The notes under the pieces were generated by a model, which was not told the origin of the DNA, did no database searches, and saw only the letters and a program-made list of their open reading frames with translations. From assembly GCA_903928495.1 (NCBI GenBank), contig CAIYQZ010000048.1, positions 1 through 64,000 of the forward strand: a DNA stretch of 64,000 nucleotides, written 5' to 3'. Both the position numbers and the translations under genes were made by a program. The first letter of the stretch is position 1. The number at the start of each line of letters is the position of its first letter. This document shows positions 59,730 through 64,000 of this stretch, one piece after another. Origin of the DNA: an uncultured bacterium. Lineage in GTDB: Bacteria; Pseudomonadota; Gammaproteobacteria; Burkholderiales; Burkholderiaceae_C.

Positions 59730-60671
59730 TCAGGGCCAGTAGTGAGGTTGTAGCAAACCGAAGACCAACCCCACGCCGTGGACGTGGGTCGCCAGCAGGG
59801 TGAGCACAATGGCCCGCCGGAGTTGCTCACGGTCTGAGTTGTGTGTCCACAGTAGCCAGGCCGCCCACAGGGCCGGTGGCAAAGCGACGCAGGCCCACAA
59901 GGTCGGCACTGGCGGAATCAAGGCCCATACCCCTGCTGCCAGCCACGCATGCGCAAGCAACACCATGCCCAGGTACAGGACGGCCACTCCTCGGTCTGAA
60001 AAACGAGTCGCCAGGGTTTGTTTTCCCACCTCCTTGTCGGACGCGCGGTCCGGCAGCCCGCAGACCAGCAATATGGTGGCCACCATCACTGCGTAGCTCA
60101 CCGCCACATAGGCGGGTATGACAAAAAAGCGGCTGCGCTGGACATAGTCAGCACCGACCACCACCAGCCACCAACTCATTGCCACTGCCAGCTCGCCGAG
60201 CCCGCGAGACATCAGAGCCAGCGGCGGAGCCGAATACGCCCAACCCAGCAGCAGCCCCAGCAGGCCGATGAGAACCAGTCCCCCTCCGCTGTGCAACGCC
60301 AGCAGCAGACCACCGGGAACCACCAGCCCCAGCAACAGCACAGCGGCCCACAGCCCGGTGTCCTTCTCCGACACGAGGCCGTTCTGAATCAGCCGTGCAC
60401 CGCCGGAGAAAGGGAACATCCCCGCTTGGTTGGCTGCATCGGCCCCGTTGCGCGAGTCAAAATAGTCGTTCAGCACATTCGAGCCCGCGTGGGCCAGCAC
60501 CGCCAGCGTCACGGTCGCAGCAGCCTTGGCCGTGTCAAACCCGCAGCCACACGCGGCAGCAGACGCCAGGCCAATGCAACATCCGATGGCGGTCACCAGC
60601 AAAAAGCCGGGACGCGTCATCTGGACATAGAGCAGCCAGGGGTTAGGCTTTTGCGGCTTGTCGGTGTGCAT
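59730..60671 (-). CDS. UbiA-family prenyltransferase (MenA-like)
   Basis: Inner-membrane enzyme joining a polyprenyl diphosphate to an aromatic or similar acceptor. The 313-residue chain has about nine hydrophobic helices and both Asp-rich motifs: NVLNDYFDSRNGAD and DRASDKEVGKQTLATR. These resemble MenA (1,4-dihydroxy-2-naphthoate prenyltransferase), but Comamonadaceae generally use ubiquinone and no other menaquinone gene is near, so the acceptor is uncertain. Between it and icmF the 111-bp gap holds one repeat copy. Confidence 0.82.
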   Translation of the reverse strand: MHTDKPQKPNPWLLYVQMTRPGFLLVTAIGCCIGLASAAACGCGFDTAKAAATVTLAVLAHAGSNVLNDYFDSRNGADAANQAGMFPFSGGARLIQNGLVSEKDTGLWAAVLLLGLVVPGGLLLALHSGGGLVLIGLLGLLLGWAYSAPPLALMSRGLGELAVAMSWWLVVVGADYVQRSRFFVIPAYVAVSYAVMVATILLVCGLPDRASDKEVGKQTLATRFSDRGVAVLYLGMVLLAHAWLAAGVWALIPPVPTLWACVALPPALWAAWLLWTHNSDREQLRRAIVLTLLATHVHGVGLVFGLLQPHYWP

Positions 60672-60743
60672 GCCAGCATGCTACGCCCACGCAGCGGGCT
60701 CAGCTTTGCGTTTACGCAAATGGAGTATCAAACAGGCCGTCAG

Positions 60744-60770
60744 CGCTTGATCTGATTGGATTTGTTGCTA
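60744..60770 (-). repeat. Dispersed repeat core between icmF and the prenyltransferase gene
   Basis: On the minus strand: TAGCA, 15 bases, TCAAGCG, in the 60672-60782 gap just after the icmF stop. Spacer close to the copy at 42155. Confidence 0.65.
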
Positions 60771-60782
60771 TTGACGGTAACA

Positions 60783-63700
60783 TCACATGTTGCGCCGGTA
60801 CTGCCCGCCCACTTCGAACAGCGCGTTGGTGATTTGTCCCAGGCTGCACACGCGCACCGCGTCCATCAGCACGTCGAACACGTTGCCGTTGTCGATCACT
60901 GCTTGCTGCAGGCGTTTGAGCTGTACTGGGGCTTGGGCCGCATGGCGGGTGTGGAACTCTGCCAGTCGCGTCAGTTGGCTGTGTTTTTCTTCCTCGGTGC
61001 TGCGGGCCAGTTCGATGGTTTCGGGTGTGGTGTCGCCATGCGGGTTGCGGAAGGTGTTCACCCCGATGATGGGCAGCTCGCCGGTGTGCTTCAGCATCTC
61101 GTAGTGCATGGATTCGTCTTGAATCTTGCCGCGCTGGAAGCCGGTTTCCATGGCGCCCAACACGCCGCCACGCTCCGCAATCCGCTCGAACTCGGTCAGT
61201 ACGGCTTCTTCCACCAGCTCGGTCAGTTCTTCGATGATGAACGCGCCTTGTGACGGGTTCTCGTTCTTGGCCAGGCCCCATTCGCGGTTGATGATCAGCT
61301 GGATGGCCATGGCGCGGCGCACGCTGTCTTCGGTGGGCGTGGTGATGGCCTCGTCAAACGCATTGGTGTGCAGGCTGTTGCAGTTGTCGTAAATGGCAAT
61401 CAGGGCTTGCAGCGTGGTGCGGATGTCGTTGAACTGAATCTCCTGCGCGTGCAGGCTGCGACCACTCGTCTGAATGTGGTACTTCAGCTTCTGGCTGCGC
61501 TCGTTGGCCCCGTACTTTTCTTTCATGGCCGTGGCCCAGATGCGGCGAGCCACGCGGCCCATCACCGTGTACTCTGGGTCCATGCCGTTGCTGAAGAAGA
61601 AGCTCAGGTTCGGCGCAAAGTCGTCAATGTGCATGCCCCGCGCAAGGTAGGCCTCCACAAACGTGAAACCGTTGCTCAACGTGAATGCCAGCTGGCTGAT
61701 GGGGTTTGCCCCTGCTTCGGCGATGTGATAACCGCTGATGGACACGCTGTAGAAGTTGCGCACGTTGTGGTGTACAAAGTACTCGGCAATGTCGCCCATC
61801 ACCTTCAGGCTGAACTCGGTGCTGAAGATGCAGGTGTTCTGGCCCTGATCTTCTTTCAGGATGTCGGCCTGAACGGTGCCGCGCACGTTGGCCTGCACCC
61901 ATTCGCGGATTTTGGCGGCCTCGGTGTCGGTGGGTTCGCGACCGTTGTCGGCCTTGAACTTGTCCAGGTTCTGGTCGATGGCCGTGTTCATGAACATCGC
62001 GAGGATGGACGGCGCGGGGCCGTTGATGGTCACGCTGACGCTGGTGGTGGGGCTGCACAGGTCAAAACCGCTGTACAGAACCTTCATGTCGTCCAGCGTG
62101 GCCACGTTCACGCCGCTGTTGCCAATCTTGCCGTAAATGTCGGGGCGGCGGTCGGGGTCGTTGCCGTACAGCGTGACGGAGTCGAACGCCGTGCTCAGGC
62201 GCTTGGCTGCCATTCCCTCGCTCACCAGCTTGAAGCGGCGGTTGGTGCGGAAGGGGTCACCTTCGCCCGCAAACATGCGGGTGGGGTCTTCGCCCTCGCG
62301 TTTGAAGGCGAAGGTGCCTGCGGTGTAGGGGTAGCTGCCGGGCACGTTGTCCAACATCAGCCACTTCAGAATTTCGCCGTGGTCTTCATAGGTGGGCAGC
62401 ACCACCTTGCGGATCGTGGTGCCGCTGAGTGATTTGGTGGTCAGCGCGGTGCGAATTTCCTTGTCGCGGATCTTCACCACGTACTCGTCACCCGCGTACG
62501 CCTTTTGCATGTCGGGCCACTGCGCAATGAGCTTTTTGGCCGCAGGGTCCATGCGTTCCTCCCGCTGGTGAGCGAGGTCCAGTACTGCCTCGGCTGCTTT
62601 GGCTTTGCCAGGCTTGTCCACTTCCAGCATCACTGCCGAGGCGCGCAGTTGCTGAATTTCGCGCGCCAGGCGTGCCTGAGCACGTGCCTTGGCCTTGTAG
62701 CCGCGCACGGTGTCGGCAATCTCGGCCAGGTAGCGTGTGCGTGCGCCGGGGATGATGGGCGTCTGGTTGGTGCTGTGGCGCACAGCCACTTGGGGCAGGC
62801 GGCCTTCCGTCAGCGTCAGGCCCAGCTCGGCCAGGCGGGGCTTCAGTGCCTGGTACAGCGCGGTCACGCCGTCGTCGTTGAAGCGGGCGGCCATGGTGCC
62901 AAACACGGGCATCTGCTCGGTGGGTGTGGTCCAGGCTTCTTTGTTGCGCTGCACTTGCTTGGCCACGTCGCGCAGCGCATCGGGGGCGCCTTTGCGGTCG
63001 AATTTGTTGATGGCCACAAACTCGGCAAAGTCGAGCATGTCGATTTTTTCGAGCTGGCTGGCTGCGCCAAACTCGGGTGTCATCACGTACATGGGCACAT
63101 CGACGTGCGGGACAATGGCCGCGTCGCCCTGACCGATGCCTGAAGTTTCCACAATCACCAGGTCAAACCCCGCGACCTTGCAGGCGGCGACCACCTCGGG
63201 CAGTGCAGCAGAAATCTCGCTGCCGAAATCGCGGGTGGCCAGGCTGCGCATGAACACGCGGCTGCCGCTTTGCCACGGGCCAGTGGCATTCATGCGGATG
63301 CGGTCGCCCAACAAGGCGCCACCGCTTTTGCGGCGGCTGGGGTCAATGCTGATGACGGCCACGCGCAATTGGTCGTTCTGGTCCAGCCGCAGGCGGCGGA
63401 TCAGCTCATCTGTGAGGCTGGACTTGCCTGCGCCGCCCGTGCCTGTGATGCCAAATACCGGCACATTTTTGGTAGCTGCAAGACCAATCAGGTCAAGCGC
63501 CAGAGCCGACTTTTGTTCTGAATTTTCCAGTGCGGTGATCAGTTGGGCCAGTGCGCGCCATGCGGCTTCGGTGTGCCCCTGAATGGCGGCAGCCGTGGTG
63601 GGAGCGAGGGCCGTCAGGTCGCGGTCGCAACGCATCACCATCTCACCGATCATGCCCGCCAGGCCCATGCGCTGGCCGTCTTCGGGGCTGTAAATGCGCG

Positions 63701-64000
63701 CCACGCCGTATGCCTGCAGCTCGCGAATTTCAGCCGGCACGATCACGCCGCCGCCGCCACCAAACACCTGGATGTGCTCGCCGCCGCGCTGGCGCAGCAA
63801 ATCGACCATGTACTTGAAGTACTCGACATGCCCGCCCTGGTACGAGCTGATGGCGATGCCCTGCACGTCTTCCTGCAGGGCGGCGGTCACCACCTCGTCC
63901 ACGCTGCGGTTGTGGCCCAGGTGAATCACCTCGGCCCCCATGCCCTGCAAAATGCGTCGCATGATGTTGATGGCGGCATCGTGCCCGTCAAACAGGCTGG
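60783..64000 (-). CDS. icmF: Fused isobutyryl-CoA mutase IcmF, 5' end outside window
   Basis: Adenosylcobalamin mutase fused to its own G-protein chaperone; interconverts isobutyryl- and n-butyryl-CoA and may act on isovaleryl/pivalyl-CoA. About 1071 residues are visible; the ATG at 63962 is internal, because the frame continues to the window edge with the B12-binding FDGHDAAIN. Next is the MeaB-like GTPase ([32 protein letters not shown]), then the substrate barrel ([45 protein letters not shown]). Order B12 domain, G domain, mutase is diagnostic of IcmF. It fits a cell that degrades branched-chain acids. A repeat copy lies within the G-domain part. Confidence 0.95.
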   Translation of the reverse strand, partial: SLFDGHDAAINIMRRILQGMGAEVIHLGHNRSVDEVVTAALQEDVQGIAISSYQGGHVEYFKYMVDLLRQRGGEHIQVFGGGGGVIVPAEIRELQAYGVARIYSPEDGQRMGLAGMIGEMVMRCDRDLTALAPTTAAAIQGHTEAAWRALAQLITALENSEQKSALALDLIGLAATKNVPVFGITGTGGAGKSSLTDELIRRLRLDQNDQLRVAVISIDPSRRKSGGALLGDRIRMNATGPWQSGSRVFMRSLATRDFGSEISAALPEVVAACKVAGFDLVIVETSGIGQGDAAIVPHVDVPMYVMTPEFGAASQLEKIDMLDFAEFVAINKFDRKGAPDALRDVAKQVQRNKEAWTTPTEQMPVFGTMAARFNDDGVTALYQALKPRLAELGLTLTEGRLPQVAVRHSTNQTPIIPGARTRYLAEIADTVRGYKAKARAQARLAREIQQLRASAVMLEVDKPGKAKAAEAVLDLAHQREERMDPAAKKLIAQWPDMQKAYAGDEYVVKIRDKEIRTALTTKSLSGTTIRKVVLPTYEDHGEILKWLMLDNVPGSYPYTAGTFAFKREGEDPTRMFAGEGDPFRTNRRFKLVSEGMAAKRLSTAFDSVTLYGNDPDRRPDIYGKIGNSGVNVATLDDMKVLYSGFDLCSPTTSVSVTINGPAPSILAMFMNTAIDQNLDKFKADNGREPTDTEAAKIREWVQANVRGTVQADILKEDQGQNTCIFSTEFSLKVMGDIAEYFVHHNVRNFYSVSISGYHIAEAGANPISQLAFTLSNGFTFVEAYLARGMHIDDFAPNLSFFFSNGMDPEYTVMGRVARRIWATAMKEKYGANERSQKLKYHIQTSGRSLHAQEIQFNDIRTTLQALIAIYDNCNSLHTNAFDEAITTPTEDSVRRAMAIQLIINREWGLAKNENPSQGAFIIEELTELVEEAVLTEFERIAERGGVLGAMETGFQRGKIQDESMHYEMLKHTGELPIIGVNTFRNPHGDTTPETIELARSTEEEKHSQLTRLAEFHTRHAAQAPVQLKRLQQAVIDNGNVFDVLMDAVRVCSLGQITNALFEVGGQYRRNM
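63473..63499 (+). repeat. Dispersed repeat core inside icmF
   Basis: TAGCT, 15 bases, TCAAGCG on the plus strand, antisense to icmF. It falls after the G-domain P-loop in a region that encodes a variable loop. Confidence 0.5.

Noticed and set aside
60672-60782. Cobalamin riboswitch near icmF
   Set aside because: This gap is downstream of icmF; its upstream region lies outside the window, so nothing can be said.

Overview
The window looks like chromosomal DNA of a high-GC betaproteobacterium of the order Burkholderiales, most likely family Comamonadaceae. This rests on the gene order rsmB - DUF4390 - ntrY - ntrX, a fused isobutyryl-CoA mutase (IcmF), leucine-catabolism genes, a bcsPQABC cellulose locus with bcsD, and a short palindromic repeat family of a kind I associate with that family. 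No rRNA, CRISPR array, insertion sequence or prophage is visible. Two genes are cut by the window edges: a thiolase (start missing) and icmF (start missing).

Layout. 1-4.1 kb: acyl-CoA genes (thiolase, acyl-CoA dehydrogenase) split by a low-GC Eco29kI-like type II restriction-modification pair. 4.1-8 kb: rhodanese, Trk potassium uptake (trkA, trkH), YchJ-family protein. 8-14.7 kb: a three-gene operon between two directly repeated ~90-bp sequences. It encodes a 1721-residue lipoprotein joining a galactose-oxidase-like copper-radical domain to a beta-propeller and a di-haem cytochrome c domain, then a mono-haem cytochrome c, then a SCO-type copper chaperone. This is the most unusual system here. 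14.7-30.3 kb: a leucine/acyl-CoA catabolic block (AraC regulator, mccB, DinB-like, enoyl-CoA hydratase, secreted hydrolase, mccA, ghrA, HMG-CoA lyase), interrupted by a type I restriction island (hsdR, fused hsdM-hsdS, Abi_2/HEPN gene).

30.3-35.7 kb: rsmB, DUF4390, NtrY-like kinase, a short NtrX-like regulator without the AAA+ domain, then a tRNA-Phe/Gly/Thr cluster with a clear promoter and terminator. 35.7-41 kb (minus strand): a lipoprotein, an exported MORN-repeat protein and a Rep/UvrD helicase in one apparent operon. 41-48 kb: AEC transporter, priA, hemE, DsbD-like thiol reductase. 48-59.7 kb: the cellulose operon bcsD-P-Q-A-B-C plus a small TPR lipoprotein. 59.7-64 kb: UbiA-family prenyltransferase and icmF.

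How it fits together: MccA/MccB, the hydratase and HMG-CoA lyase form the lower leucine pathway, fed by acyl-CoA dehydrogenase and drained by thiolase; IcmF handles branched/straight C4-C5 acyl-CoA. The defence genes sit as cassettes inside this metabolic backbone, with lower GC in the type II pair and in the specificity half of the type I methylase. The copper-radical/haem operon suggests an extracytoplasmic alcohol or sugar oxidation that could pass electrons to c-type haem rather than only to oxygen. Functions are read from motifs; no database search was run.
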